NCBI GenBank assembly: GCA_010645155.1
Contig: CM021319.1
Span: forward strand, 733,049 to 797,048
Direction of reading: 5' to 3'
From: Tigriopus japonicus
Lineage: Eukaryota > Arthropoda > Copepoda > Harpacticoida > Harpacticidae
Length of the DNA: 64,000 bases
Below the pieces are notes generated by a model. The model was not told the DNA's origin, ran no database searches, and was given only the letters and a program-made list of their open reading frames with translations. Made by a program: the position numbers and the translations under genes. The stretch's first letter is position 1; each line of letters opens with the position of its first letter. This document shows positions 48,601-60,549 of the stretch, piece by piece.

Positions 48601-48968
48601 CGCGTCACTAGTTTATGGACCTCAAAAGTCCTCGATGTGTTTTCCGTTTCTCGTAGGTTGGTTGGTTGGTTGGTTGGTTCTTACCGATCAGTGGTGGGTT
48701 CGGGTCCGATTCGGATGCCGGGAAAGTCCTGTTCGAGTAGATATCGAATGAATGTGGTCTTTCCGGTGGAGTATTGACCCACGAGCATGACCATGGGTCG
48801 AGCATCGAAATCCGGATCATCGAGAGCGGGTGAGTGGAAGTCATGGAAGTTGTACTCCTTCTCGATGGGCAGCAACTTTTGCTTGTAGATGTTCTGCAGC
48901 CCTTGCGTCACCGAGTCGTACACGTCCTGGTGCTTACGGGTGTCCTCCTTGCCCATCCACGAAAACAT
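45635..48968 (-). CDS. EH domain-containing protein (EHD/RME-1/Past1)
   Basis: On the minus strand the exons are 48968-48685, 47413-47259, 47007-46806, 46736-46466, 46397-45902 and 45840-45635, giving 537 residues (human EHD1 is 534). EHD proteins are dynamin-like ATPases that assemble on endosomal membranes and drive tubulation and recycling. The P-loop GQYSTGKT is at 64-71; DTPG and NKAD motifs follow; then [20 protein letters not shown] and the second helical domain. The C-terminal EH domain (about 450-530) has the EF-hand loop [13 protein letters not shown], which binds NPF-containing partners. Intron 3 is an unusual GC-AG intron that is open in frame. Intron 1 begins with a TTGG microsatellite next to the donor. 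As the family is usually single-copy in invertebrates, this is likely the Past1 orthologue. Confidence 0.97.
46737..46805 (-). other. In-frame GC-AG intron (possible exitron) in the EHD gene
   Basis: The junction AG/GCAAGT...TGCAG/A removes 69 bases, restoring [10 protein letters not shown] as in other EHD proteins. The intron has no stop codon in the coding frame and its length is divisible by three. Retention would insert 23 residues inside the nucleotide-binding domain just before NKAD. The only nearby GT donor (GTACAC, four bases downstream) gives a frameshift to a stop. Confidence 0.75.
48656..48679. repeat. (GGTT)n microsatellite next to a splice donor
   Basis: Six tandem GGTT units lie four bases inside the first intron donor of the EHD gene (donor GTAAG at 48684 on the minus strand). 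Confidence 0.9.
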
Positions 48969-49309
48969 CACGACCACAACGACAACCCGACGGATGGGAC
49001 AACACCGCGATCAAGGCCACAGAGACACGCACAACACACACAATCACACTCCAGAAAGCACTTCGTGAGGGAAGGTCAAGCCCGTGGGCAATGGAAACGG
49101 AGATCGATGGCAATGGATGAGGAGGATCTCTAGCCCGTCACTCGGAGCTTAAGAATGCAATGCACACGACGAGAACGGCGAGAACGGCGAGAACGACAAC
49201 CCAAGAACACACACACTCTCACTAGTGGCAAAAAGACGTCCTGGCGCACGGATGACCAAACACTAGATGAACGACTCAAGCTGGGTTTGGTTAAAGACGC
49301 AAGATACAG
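48969..49309. other. Putative promoter/5' region of the EHD gene
   Basis: Upstream of the EHD start codon on the minus strand; rich in CAC/CGA-type short repeats such as acacacacactctc. No TATA box is obvious. Confidence 0.35.
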
Positions 49310-49800
49310 ACCTGCTGCCTTAGCAGTCTAGACTGGCCAAAATAGTCTCAGTTTTTAAGGTCAGATTTTGGAAAAATGTTGCATTTAAGAGCAATGGCAT
49401 GGTTAGGTTTGTTTAGAAGTATTGCAATGCAATTCAAAAGCAAATGGAGAAATTGGAAGCATTCAATTAAACAAATTATTTGTTTTCAGGTTTAGTTGGC
49501 CAAGAACCAATCTCCTCTGGCCATCTTGTTATTCAATGTTAGGCGTTCCTGGTTCAAATATTCAGAAGAACCCTCTCAATTTATGTAACAAAATTTTAGA
49601 GAAAAGCAACAAAATATAGTTTTTTTTGCTAAAAAATGTCAATAATTGCTATTCCAACTTCTAATTGTGCAGATGAGAAAGGCATTGTTGCAAATTTCAG
49701 GCCTAAATCTTCGTTTTAGCTACCTTCCCGCTCATCAGAAACATATGTCTTCCAAACTGTTTTCCCACCAAAAATGATGACATCACTAGTAATTCCTGCC
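49310..49800. repeat. Dispersed repeat A, copy 1
   Basis: About 490 bp that recur at 51725-52200 in the same orientation. Shared blocks include tgttgcatttaagagcaatg, ctcctctggccatcttgtta and aaaatgatgacatcact. No coding frame and no superfamily-specific ends identified. Confidence 0.8.
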
Positions 49801-51724
49801 TTTGGTTAAAACGGGCAGGTTGGGTGATTGAATCTTAAAATTAAGCTAAAGCCTAAATGAGCCCAGCAAAGTATAAGGGCGATAGTTGAAATTTATTCCA
49901 ACAACTAGAGCATAAATCCAGAAATGGGCAGTAATCAAAATTGTCAAACTGCTAATACATTACTATTTATAAGTAATGAATCTATCAACCCATCATCATT
50001 TTGCCCAGGCAAAAACCAAAGTGGGTTAAGTAAAAATGGCACTTGACCTTGCAACTGACATTGTGTATAAATCCTTCAAGTCAATTACATTTTGGAAAAC
50101 ATAATTGTAATTGCTGCTATTCATACTTTTTCAAGTAATTGACTCAACTGCTCATTCAACATTGTTAACAATTAATCACTCAACCTGAATTTATTTTGGG
50201 GAGTGAGCATGGGTGTTTTGCCCATATGGGGGAGTTTCAAGATCAATTTCAATAGTTCTCCATTTGTAGAAATGGATTAACATCTTAAAAGTTTCTCAAC
50301 AAAGGTCAGGCATGAGAATTGAACCTTGGGACATCACGGCTCCTTCTTTAATATGAATGTATATTCCCCCTTCATTGAAGGTGTCTTGTTTATTGAATGT
50401 ATATTCCCCCTTCATTGAAGGTGTCTTGTATATTGAATGTATATTTCTGTTTTATTGGGGGTTTTCTGTATACCATCAGTCAATCTGTATTAACTCGACC
50501 AATTGATGTCAGGCTTTAAATCAGTTTTCAAAATTTTAAATTCTTCTTCACATTCTTCTTCTTCTCCATTTGTCAAACATGTGAAATTGTCATGCCTGAG
50601 ATCGTTACATCTATGAATGACAATCTGGGAGGAGGCTGCGACGTGGGAGAACTTTGAAGACAACAAATAAGAGAGCCCAATACCTCCACCAATGCTTGCA
50701 ACATCTCTTTATAATTATGTGATTTGAAATGCCTAAAAACTTCATCTTTAACACCATTTGCCCTCAATAAATTTACAAATTCCTAACTATAACTTTTTAT
50801 CTCAACGAGCTTGATCACAAGTAGATTTTTGTATGACGTTTTTGCACAATAAAGCTCTATCATCGATTTCAGTCACCCTAACTACTTCATGACCTGAGTG
50901 CCTGAAATCAGGATCCGCCTCCGTGTGTCATGATCTCGTGATGTATGACACCACAGTGGTATAAAGGGATTCATTTGGTGTTAAACGCCTTGATAACGAA
51001 CAAAATTCTATTAGTATTTGAAAGGAATAAAATTTGATTAATTCGTCGATGAAAAATGTTTCTCTTTGCGCATGTATTTGACATATATTTCAAGCGATTT
51101 GAAGCATTTAAAAGCTTTTTATCTTTGCACCTGGCAGCCTAGCGTTGCCAGTTGTTTGGAAACCGCCAAGACGCGCTAGAAAAAACTACGAAACATTGCT
51201 AGTGGGTAGGCCTAGAAATTTGTTGTAAATAAATTATGACTAAATTATCTTTCAAAATGCAAATTAAAACGACTAGAATGCAAAGAAAATCATGTTTCAA
51301 GGGGGCACTTTTGGGTTTTAAGGTCTGGTTGTCGATTATTTTTCATAGAAATATGTTCATTATTAAGGTGCGTAAACCTGAAATCCTTACACTAAGTAGA
51401 GGTGAGTTAAGGTATATCTTTCGAAGTTTGGATCAGAAAAACAAAATCTAAAAATACGAGATGGGCAAATTCTCTTGTTTTCATTTCCATACTCACATTA
51501 AATTTCAGAAAATTATTTGTGATCCCTAAACCACTCTGGAAAATCACATTTTTCTGCTCATTTTCCAAAAAAGTCTTCAAAATGCAAAACATGATGCAAA
51601 TCAATGCAATTAAGTGCTCAAAGTGCAAATCAGTGCTAAAAAGGCCCAAAATGCGAATTAAAGTTTGTTTGCATCAAATTCACAGACCTTCTGATTGGAT
51701 TTCCCAATAACCGGATCATTTACA
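49801..51724. other. Non-coding, repeat-bearing stretch
   Basis: No gene seen. It includes a three-copy tandem repeat near 50.4 kb. Remaining reading frames are short and lack homology or splice partners. Confidence 0.5.
50349..50470. repeat. Tandem repeat of about 42 bp, three copies
   Basis: The unit runs tgaatgtatattccccctt, then cattgaaggtgtcttg. Two near-perfect copies are followed by a third, diverged one (tgaatgtatatttctgtttt). Confidence 0.85.
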
Positions 51725-52200
51725 GACTTACTGCCGTTATCAGTCTAGGCTTGCCAAAAAAATGTCTTTTTCGAAAAATGTTGCATTTAAGAGCAATGGC
51801 ATGGTTCATGTATGTTGAGAAGTATTGCAAAGAAATTTGTGGAGAAATTGGAAGCCTTTGATTAAACAAATTATTTGTTTTTAGGTTTAGTTGCCCCAGG
51901 AACCGATCTCCTCTGGCCATCTTGTTATTCAATGTCGGGCATTCCTGATTCAAAAGTTCGGAAGAACTCTCTCAATTAATGTAGACAAATTTTAGATAAA
52001 AGCAACAAAATATATTTTTTTGCAAAACAAATATCAAGAATTGCTATTCCAACTTCAAGTTGTGCAGATCAGAAAGGAATTGTTGCGATTTCCAGGCCTA
52101 AATCTTTGCTTTACCTACCTTGCACTCTCGTCAGAAGCACGTACATGTCTTCCGAACATTTTTTTCCCGCCAAAAATGATGACATCACTGGTAGTGATGT
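51725..52200. repeat. Dispersed repeat A, copy 2
   Basis: Second copy of the repeat at 49310-49800, in the same orientation with scattered substitutions and small indels. It runs directly into repeat B. Confidence 0.8.
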
Positions 52201-52289
52201 GACTTGGGCAAGTAATGAGTCATCACAGACACCCCAAGAACAAGTTGTTGACAAGCATTACTTGGGCAATACACCAATACACTTGGCAA

Positions 52290-52815
52290 GCTCAAGGAAC
52301 ATTGGAAGATGCAGTTGCCGGCAGTTGCTCTTAGAAGATTTCAGATGCTTGCAGTGTGACTTAGAAGAAAAGAATGTCAAGTTGCATTTTCAATGATCTT
52401 TTGACCTTAATAATTTAGCAATAAACAGTGGAAGTGAAACAAAAAATATTTTGATTTGGATAGCATTTGCAAAACCATGTTTTTTCTTTAGTTTCCATTC
52501 TAAGCCACACATGAATACACTTTTCGGGCCGATCAAGAATGAGATTTAACAGTCACACTTGGGAACAAGCTAAGTCACTCAGAGTTGCTAGAAAAAAATA
52601 TAAGATGCCAACTCTTTTTTTTAAATATTCTCAAAAGCTTTTGCATTTCTCGATACAAAAGCTTTGAATTGTGTATTTTCATCTAAAAATCCATCCTAAC
52701 AAGGGCATGGGCCCTATTTCGCTGAAACTTTCTGGTTAATTGAAATTCTGATGCCGAAGGTTTAGTCTTCATTCCTAGCAAATTTGGCAAACCTGTAAGG
52801 TGGGAAAAATACTTG
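52290..52815. repeat. Repeat B, copy 1
   Basis: Starts caaggaacattggaagatgc and ends at tgggaaaaatacttgtac. A second copy follows at 52915-53430. The 90-bp spacer reads ...cttgtttgcctcccatcacta, which recurs as a separate fragment at 57117-57215. Confidence 0.8.
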
Positions 52816-52914
52816 TACAGGCACCCAAGTAGACCCAAGTTTCGGCAAGTCCAAGGTACTCTACCGGACCGCTTGCCCAAGCTCTTGTTTGCCTCCCATC
52901 ACTAGTTCAAGGAA

Positions 52915-53430
52915 CATCGGAAGATGCAGTTGCCGGCAATTGCTCTTTGAAGAGTTAAGATACTTGCAGTGTGACTTAGAAGAAAAAATGTCAAGTTGCA
53001 TTATCGATGATCTTTTGACCTTAATAATTTAGCAATAAATAGTGGAAGTGATACAAAAAAATATTTCAATTTGGATAGTATTTGCAAAACCATGTTTTTT
53101 TGTTTCGGTTCTAGGCCACACATGAATGCACTTTTGAGGCTAATCAAGACCGAGATTTAGAAGTCACACTTCCAGAACAATCTCGTTTACTCAGAGTTGC
53201 CGGCATGAAAAAGTAAAATGCCAAATCTTTTTTTAGTATTCTCGAAATATTTTGCATTTCCCCATGTGAGAGAATTGAAGTGTGTAATTTTCTTAAAAAT
53301 ACATCCTTTCAAAGGTATGAGCCCTATTTAGCTGAATCAGCCTGGTTTAGTGAAATTCGGATGGCAAGTTTATTCTTCGTTCATAGCAAATTTGGCAAAC
53401 CTGCTAGCTGGGAAAAGTACTTGTACTGAT
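52915..53430. repeat. Repeat B, copy 2
   Basis: Direct second copy of 52290-52815 with moderate divergence. Conserved stretches include tcttttgaccttaataattt and gcaaaaccatgtttttt. Confidence 0.8.
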
Positions 53431-53530
53431 GGAAAATCCCAATCATTCAATCTGTTCAGTCTTTCAATCTAGCCTTGACCCAATCTTGATGCCCCCAATC
53501 TCAGTCCAAAAATCAATCTCGTCAATCTGG
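53430..53530. repeat. Degenerate CAATC-rich array
   Basis: The motif (T)CAATC recurs many times at irregular short spacing directly after repeat B. A comparable CAATC-rich stretch is at 57025-57115, again beside a TACTTGTAC sequence. Confidence 0.55.
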
Positions 53531-54420
53531 GAAAAAGCATTTCAGGGTGCCCAACAGGTTCCAAAAGTAGCACGATTTGAAACCTTCAACCAATAACTTT
53601 GCACCTTATTTTAAGAGTCGGTAAAAATATTTTAGCCATTCTTCATCATTTAAAATGAAAAGAAAGAGTTTTAAATCAAATATATATGTATTATAAGCTG
53701 AAAGTAAGTACATTTGGGTTCATGAAGCATGTTTACTTTTGAGCGCAACTTTAACTGACAATAACACAGAAATATGCAGGGTTTCCAAAATTGCTTGCAT
53801 TAGGGCAAAGAGTGAAAAGACTAAGCATGAAATTGCCCAAAAAATGCATTTGTAATGACTAAGGGGATACTATATGCATATAGAAATCAAGTTCCAACTA
53901 CATGAGAACTCGTTATTTACCCTAACACCCAACTAAGTTCTTACATTATGGTTCATAAGGCTAGACACCTTGAGCAGTTTTACCCTTGCAAATTGAAGGG
54001 TGTTAAGCAAGTTAGTGCATACAACAATATCATTAATTGTGTGTTGTACTTTTCAAACTAACAAATTTAAGGTTTCAATAGAACACAATCTCATGATGAA
54101 GGATCCACTACTGCTTATCCTTTGTGTCTCTGACCTGCCGAAAGGCCCAGGTCACCAAGGCCCCACCATTAATGACAAAGGAATTCAATACTTTCAATGT
54201 GTAGACGACCTGTTTCTTTTCATCAATTTCAGCAAAGGACCGCTAAATAGCATCAAAATTTTGCAAGGTGATTGCCTTGACAATAACCTTCAAGTCAACA
54301 CCCTCAAAATGAAGCCCATGGTTCCCATAAAAAAGTCCCAAATTGCATTCGTGCAGTCTGTTCATCCCCTCTTCATTTATCATTTATGTTTTCTCTTAAA
54401 CATCAAAATTTAGACATATA

Positions 54421-55179
54421 CAGGGTGCGATGGGAATTTGTTAATCGACTTTGGCGTGCTCTTTTGAATTATCCGATAGAGCTATAGGTTTGAAATTTTG
54501 TCAGCTGACAGATGAGTTATATGTGAGAGTTTGGAAGAAAAATTGCATCAAAAGAAGAATTATCAGTTCCAATTCAGTGGAAAACACCCAAGGCCATGCT
54601 AAAAATTCGCGCCAGAAAGGGCAATAAGCAAATTGCAGACTTTGAGGCTCTCATCTCTGTTTGTGTGGAAAGTTTGGAAGGAGTTGGAGGAATCTGGATG
54701 TGACTATGAAGCCACTGCAACCCAGGGACGGCTTTTCATGTGGCAACAAGACTCAGCACCTTGCCACACGTCCACAAAAAGTCTCACTTGGCTAGAGGAC
54801 AACTTAGACGATTTTGGACTTGACCGGACTTATGGCCTCCTAACTCTCCGGATCTCAATCGGCTGGATATTTTCATATAGGGCGTGATTGAATAACATAC
54901 CAACCGAACTCCATGCAACACCTCAGACGAATTGAAGCTAAAAATCCACCATGAATTCGCAAACTTATCCAAGGACGTGGTAGCCAAGGCCTGCTCCCAA
55001 TTCAGGCCCAGATTGGAAAGAGTTATTGAAGAGAATGGCAGAATACGTTAGGTAAAATAATTTTATTTTTAACGTTTAATCCAAATCTGTGCTTATATCT
55101 CAAATCGGACCAAGGATGGTGAAATGGCAGCCGTTTTACAAAACCACTCCCGAAATTAACAAATACCCATCGCACCCTG
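54421..55179 (+). mobile_element. Decayed Tc1/mariner-type element with transposase remnant
   Basis: The ends CAGGGTGCGATGGG and its inverse CCCATCGCACCCTG are flanked by TA on both sides, the Tc1/mariner target. The interior (759 bp in all) keeps transposase pieces on the plus strand. These are a helix-turn-helix-like KIRARKGNKQIADFEA, then QQDSAPCHTS, which carries the second catalytic Asp, and a frame-shifted equivalent of WPPNSPDLNPLD. FANLSKDVVAKACSQFRPR lies near the C-terminus. The middle of the gene is deleted and several frameshifts and stops break it, so it is inactive. Confidence 0.85.
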
Positions 55180-57024
55180 TATATCATTTATGTCTAATTT
55201 AGTTGAACATGGTGAAAATATTTTGCAAATTCGAGCCTGAAATGTTATTTATTGTATGTCCACTCCAAACACCTTGTGTTGTATAAAGAGTACGGGAAGA
55301 GGAAAAACAAATACGTTAAATTCGGTTGACATATGCAAATGTTCATACAACATCAGTGGTCCCAATACATGCAGTATAATCACTAATTAGTGTACATTTT
55401 CTCAATTGGACTTTAATTCAGAGGTCCAATAACCACAGGGGATTAGTAATAGCAGGGAGACTTATCATTTGAATTCCGTCACAGATTGGGCACATCAGAG
55501 AGTTCCAATTTGTTACAACTCTGAAACTGTAGAAATCTTGCAGAGCTTTAGATTGGACTTCACTCCTTTTCATGATAATCCAAGAATAGATATGATATTG
55601 TCGATTTTAGTTGTTAAAGTAAAGTAACCGATGAGCGCAATGAAACGTTTTGGTCCGTGGGAGAGTTTCCGGGGGAAATGTGGTTCTTAATTCTTTTTCA
55701 AGAGGATTTTGCGAGTGGATTAAGGTCCATACCCTTTTCAGTGACTTTTCATTAAAGTCCATGTGTTTTACAAGGTATTGGTCATTGTTGATCACAGATA
55801 TGGTGGCAAACACATGGGATTTTGGGTCCAAGATGTGATTCGCCAGTATGCATAGGTTCTTTTCAAGACGGTTTCTGGTTCACCATTTATATTGGCATGT
55901 TCCTCGTGTTCTTGATAATTTTGGGATTCGAAAATGGAAGTTTGACAGCCGTCTTTTTGCATTTTGCGTTTCTTTTGGTACCCAATTTCCTCCTCCCCGT
56001 CCTGTTTGCAAATCCAATTGAACCAGTTCGCAACAACGCAATGGGCGTGATAAGGGTGGTTCTCCACGAGCACATCGAGAACAATACTTCTTCAAAGGTT
56101 TTTCACAGTGTGACTGGGTGGTACATTGTGAAATTGTTTTCCTCGATATTCCAATGATGAAGTTAGAAATGTTCTAGTCTTTTCAAGTCATTATTGGTGA
56201 AACATGAACGAGTCATCAAATTGTCTATTAGGGACTCTAACCTAAATTGAATTTCATTGGCTAAATGTCTTGTCTCGATATGATAAAATTCCATGTCTTC
56301 TTTGTCATGGTCACATCTAAAGCTAGATGAGTCTGTGTTGGCATCACATCAGGGAGGCCAAGCCAGTCTCACTATTGTTTCAAAACTGTGATCAAAATTC
56401 TGCCAATTCCATGAAAGGCAATGTTGAATATAATTATCCTGGGCAGGAGCTTTTTTTTCATTTTTGGCAGTTTTGGCTCAAAGAAAAATTTGTTGGCTTT
56501 ACAACTAAATCTGAATTTATTTTCGCATTTTCTAGAATTTTTTTATCAATTTTTGCTTTTGCAGACTGCAAACAAGTTCTGATTTTTTTCATTTGTTCAA
56601 CTTTTTCCCGTCCTCAAGAGATCACAACATCAAATACATGGAATATTCTTATACATAACTTTGATTGTATTGGATTGAATATGTCTGTGGTATATATTTT
56701 TGAAGAATTCTTTATGACTATGTGCCCTATTTTTGAAAATCTGGCCACAGATCAATTGTTTTCAGCATCACTAAAGATGAGAGGATTTACATGCCGGAAG
56801 GGCTTGCCAAAAAATACTAAACAGGACCAAACAATAACAGTCATCATTTAAAACTTATAGAAATACATCGTTGATGGGAATTGGGCAGTGTATATGGCGA
56901 GAGTCAAACATGTAGGACATCCACTGAATGGTTTCTAGGTTCATCCTTTTAATTATTGGCACATTTGTGTCGTTACAATTTCTCTCGTCATTTTGGCAAT
57001 GCTGTTTGTTGAAGGACCAGGTTG
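55180..57024. other. Non-coding stretch
   Basis: No gene supported. Two longer open frames occur on the plus strand, ending at 56157 and 56851, but they show no family resemblance or splice partners. Confidence 0.45.
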
Positions 57025-57215
57025 AAAATCTCAATCCAATCACCAATCTCTCCAATCAGGGCTAAAATTGGTTCAATTATCAATTTTCCCAATCCAATCT
57101 ATGATTGACCCCATCAGTAAGTACTTGTACAAACACCCAAGCTATGCCAAGCTTCAGCAAGTCAAAGCACTGTGCCAGTACAGCTTGCCCAATCTCTTGT
57201 TTGCCCTCCATCACT
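57025..57215. repeat. CAATC-rich array plus repeat-B terminal fragment
   Basis: Positions 57025-57115 contain repeated CAATC motifs. Positions 57117-57215 match the end of repeat B and its spacer (gtacttgtac, cacccaag, cagcttgcccaa, cttgtttgcc, ccatcacta). The same order occurs near 53.4 kb in the reverse arrangement, so the two sequences probably belong to one mobile unit. Confidence 0.55.
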
Positions 57216-59123
57216 AATCACTGGTAATTCCTGCCAGTAATAACGATTCCGTTCTCGTTGGTTTGGCAAACTTTGGTTTTGTACGAAGGTTAGGTTACAA
57301 TTATTGATTGCGTTTGCTTTTAATTTGGAAAATTTAAATGGTAAGGCCGTTGTGATCCCGACCACAAGGGAACCTCCATCATTATAATTATTTTATTCGC
57401 TGCCACTACTGCCAATTGGCTGTAAAACCCATCATCTGACAACGCTGAAGCAGCAGCCTCGCCTTTTCAGGGTACCTAAAATGGGATTGGAAGTAAAGGG
57501 AAAAAAGTTGCATTCTTCCCATTGATCACATCAAGTCAAAGAGTATTGGTTTATTGATTTTTACGGTCATGCCTATTCTAATATCTGAGTTTGGAACCCT
57601 TTCTAATCAAGACGTTGTCCTTAATGCAAAAAAATGGGATCTATGAAAAGATCGAACCTAAAGCCGGGAAAATGCCGGCCATTTCAGGGTGTCAGAACTC
57701 TCCATTCATATATATTGATGACATTTCATTCGTATTTTATATTTTTCAAGACCAAGAAAATCCAAAGATAAATACTGGTTTGTCTTTCCGAACATTCTTG
57801 CCAAACTTACTTTTGATCGTGCGACCTAGACTATGTTTTTCACTTTTCGCCTAATTTACCAAACCGTCACCTTGAAGTGGCATCTTTTCCAGACGCCATC
57901 TTAACCGCAGTCGTTGGATTTAGGATCAAATCCAAACCGGATAAAAGCGGAGGTAAGACAACCCGTTTCTCAAAATTAAACCCTCAAATCATCATTGCGA
58001 ATAAGTCAAGATCAGTTTAAGGGGTGAATTAGGGGGTTCCAGACCGGATTAGAGGGGGAAATCGCCATTTTTGGTAACAGACGCGCACTACACACGAGCA
58101 TATAACTCGATACAATACAAGGACCATACACACGAGCACGGTTTCCCGATTGCGGAAAAAACAAGATTTAGGGGTTGTGATTCATCGAAAACGATCGATT
58201 TTGCGTTAATTCTTCCATTAAGAGTTCTTAACTCGAATTAGCCAGCGCAAACACTGTGGGTTCGCCGTTTTCGGGATAATGCCGATCATTAACATGGGAA
58301 TAATGACCCATGACGGAGTTCAGTTTTCCTAATGAAGGACTCACGAGCTTATGAATAATAAGGTCTACGAATGCAGTGCTCGAAATGATGCTGAAGCCCG
58401 ACAGTTGGGAGATTCTTTATAGCTTGGCAGCCCATCAATAATCAAATCATCCTGGGGGCCAAAATATAATTGCTGAAAAATAGTAACTTTGTTTTAGGGT
58501 CAGTCAGCTATAGCTAGTCCGATATTGGTTTGATATGGAAACTTAATCTAAAAATTGTTCCATGTTAAGTGCTCACGTCTGAAGCCTCTTTGTTTGCGTC
58601 TACTTACTGCAAGACACAAGGGATAAACAGGACTCATTCTACTATTACTCCATATTAATGGCCGTAACTTGTTCCAATCAATTGACCGACTTACCAATGA
58701 CGTGCTCAGGTCGATTTTCAATGCATTTTTTCGAGCATTCCCTCAAAGAAAATTCCTTTTTGAATGCTCGCAATTAAGGTTAGTTTGGGATAGTGGCGGA
58801 ATACCAGCCATATTATGGGGTGCATAAACAACACGGAGTACAGAGTAAAGAGCTGTTGGGGATAATAATTGGGTTAATGCCACTGCCACAAACTAATGGT
58901 TTTTCAAAAAGTTGACCTTGTAACGATAAACGAGGAGTTAGCGCTTTTGGTGTTTTGGGTATTAATCGAGGGCATAGTTCATGTGTTTTAGCCTTAATAT
59001 GACATGCCTCCAATTTTTGACATTCATTCTCAGGGTATCACTGTCAACTTGGGTATCACTCAACACTTAACTCAACTGAGAGGGAGAGAAAGAGCAAGAG
59101 GCACTACGGAAGGTATTCAACTT
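57216..59123. other. Non-coding stretch upstream of the cabeza-like gene
   Basis: No gene seen. The final few hundred bases should contain the promoter and any 5' UTR exon of the FET gene; no TATA box is obvious. Confidence 0.45.
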
Positions 59124-59148
59124 CTACTACTACTACTACTACTACTAC
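59124..59148. repeat. (CTA)8 microsatellite in the 5' leader of the FET gene
   Basis: Eight perfect CTA repeats lie about 40 bases before the start codon, probably transcribed in the 5' UTR. Confidence 0.9.
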
Positions 59149-59187
59149 AAGTTTCAACAACGTCAAGGTCACAACAGCGCCTTAAGA

Positions 59188-60549
59188 ATGGCATCTTACG
59201 GCGGCTATGATTCAGCCGCTCCTCCAGCAGGCGGGCCTCCACCTGCGGTTGCTCCCGCTGCAGGGTATGGTGCCGGAGGCTATGGCCAACCCCCTGCGGC
59301 AGGCGGGTATGGAGGCTACGGCCAACCCCCCGCGGCAGGAGGGGCTCCACCTGCGGATGCGGGCTATGCCGGGGCCGGCGGGGCTGGAGGGTATGGGGGT
59401 GGTTATGGGGGAGGAGGAGGCAATGGCTATCAAGGGGGTGGCGGCAGTAGCGGCTATGGTGGCCCTCCAAGTGCCGGTAGCACGGCGTACCCACCCTCAG
59501 GCAGTTATGGCGGCAGCCGAGGTGGATATGGGGGTGGCGGCGGCGGCGATAGGGGTGGTTATGGCGGTGGCGATCGTGGAAGCTACGGGGGTGACCGCGG
59601 AAGTTATGGCGGTGACCGAGGCAGCTACGGCAGTAGTGATCGAGGTGGTTATGGCGGTGGCTATGGAGGACGTGGTGGCGGAGGTCCTCCCTCCGGCGGC
59701 TTTGGTGGACGCGGCGGGGGTCGCGGAGGCTATGATGGTGGCTCCAAACCTTACGGTGAGGGCATGGTCCAATCTGATAACCAGATCTACATCTCCGGCT
59801 TACCCACTGACTGCAATGAAGACGACATTGCTCAATTTTTCGGATCCATTGGCGTGATCAAAACCGACAAGAAGATTGGCAAACTCAAGATTTGGATTTA
59901 CAAAGACCGCAACACGGGTGCTCAGAAGGGCGAAGCCACGGTAACATATGATGATCCCCAAGCCGCTCAATCAGCCATCACGTGGTTCGACAACAAAGAT
60001 TTCAACGGTCACCCTATCAAAGTTCAAATGGCCATGGTCAAAGCGCCTCCAGCCGGAGGATATCGCGGAGGTCGTGGCGGCTTTGGCGATCGGGGCGGTC
60101 GAGGAGGTTTTGGCGATCGAGGAGGCCGTGGAGGTTTCCGGGGTCGCGGTGGCTTTGGCGATCGAGGAGGACGTGGCGGCGGAAGTGAAGATGGCGATGA
60201 TGGCGGCCAATCCAATTTCCAGCCCAGGAACGGCGATTGGACCTGTCCTCGACCCGATTGCGGGAACACTAATTTTGCCTGGAGGGACACTTGCAATAAA
60301 TGCCCTGAGCCCAGACCCGAAGGCGCCGGTGGCGGTGATGGTGGCTACCGAGGACGTGGTGGTGGCGGCCGTGGATTTGGCGGTCGTGGTGGAGGTTTTG
60401 GTGATCGCGGGGGCCGAGGTGGCTTTGGCGATCGTGGAGGCCGCGGAGGGTTCGGTGACCGAGGCCGTGGTCGTGGAGGTTTTGGTGACCGAGGTGGAGG
60501 AGCCATGCGAGGTGATCGCCGCGGAGGTGATCGTCATCGTCCCTATTAA
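59188..60549 (+). CDS. caz: FET family RNA-binding protein (FUS/EWS/TAF15, cabeza-like)
   Basis: A single 453-residue frame with no coding introns. FET proteins bind RNA and single-stranded DNA, act in transcription and splicing, and form condensates. The order of domains is diagnostic. A Gly/Tyr/Ser-rich low-complexity N-terminus (1-190, with many GYGG and DRGSYGG repeats) is followed by the RRM (about 196-280), with NQIYISGL and the atypical RNP1 KGEATVTY seen in FET proteins. An RGG box (FGDRGGRGG repeats), the RanBP2-type zinc finger (GDWTCP, C-x2-C-x10-C-x2-C in CPRPDCGNTNF...TCNKC), a second RGG region and a terminal basic-PY nuclear localisation signal ending DRHRPY complete it. FUS has a PY-NLS at the same place, read by transportin. 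The lack of introns contrasts with most neighbours. A diverged paralogue lies 1.35 kb downstream. Confidence 0.93.
   Translation: MASYGGYDSAAPPAGGPPPAVAPAAGYGAGGYGQPPAAGGYGGYGQPPAAGGAPPADAGYAGAGGAGGYGGGYGGGGGNGYQGGGGSSGYGGPPSAGSTAYPPSGSYGGSRGGYGGGGGGDRGGYGGGDRGSYGGDRGSYGGDRGSYGSSDRGGYGGGYGGRGGGGPPSGGFGGRGGGRGGYDGGSKPYGEGMVQSDNQIYISGLPTDCNEDDIAQFFGSIGVIKTDKKIGKLKIWIYKDRNTGAQKGEATVTYDDPQAAQSAITWFDNKDFNGHPIKVQMAMVKAPPAGGYRGGRGGFGDRGGRGGFGDRGGRGGFRGRGGFGDRGGRGGGSEDGDDGGQSNFQPRNGDWTCPRPDCGNTNFAWRDTCNKCPEPRPEGAGGGDGGYRGRGGGGRGFGGRGGGFGDRGGRGGFGDRGGRGGFGDRGRGRGGFGDRGGGAMRGDRRGGDRHRPY

Noticed and set aside
55822..56157. Plus-strand frame with two hydrophobic stretches that look like membrane segments
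   Set aside because: No family resemblance, an antisense open frame of similar length, and it lies in repeat-rich gene-poor DNA.
56327..56851. A 174-codon plus-strand frame
   Set aside because: Phe/Ile-rich composition typical of AT-rich non-coding DNA, no ATG at its start and no domain recognised.
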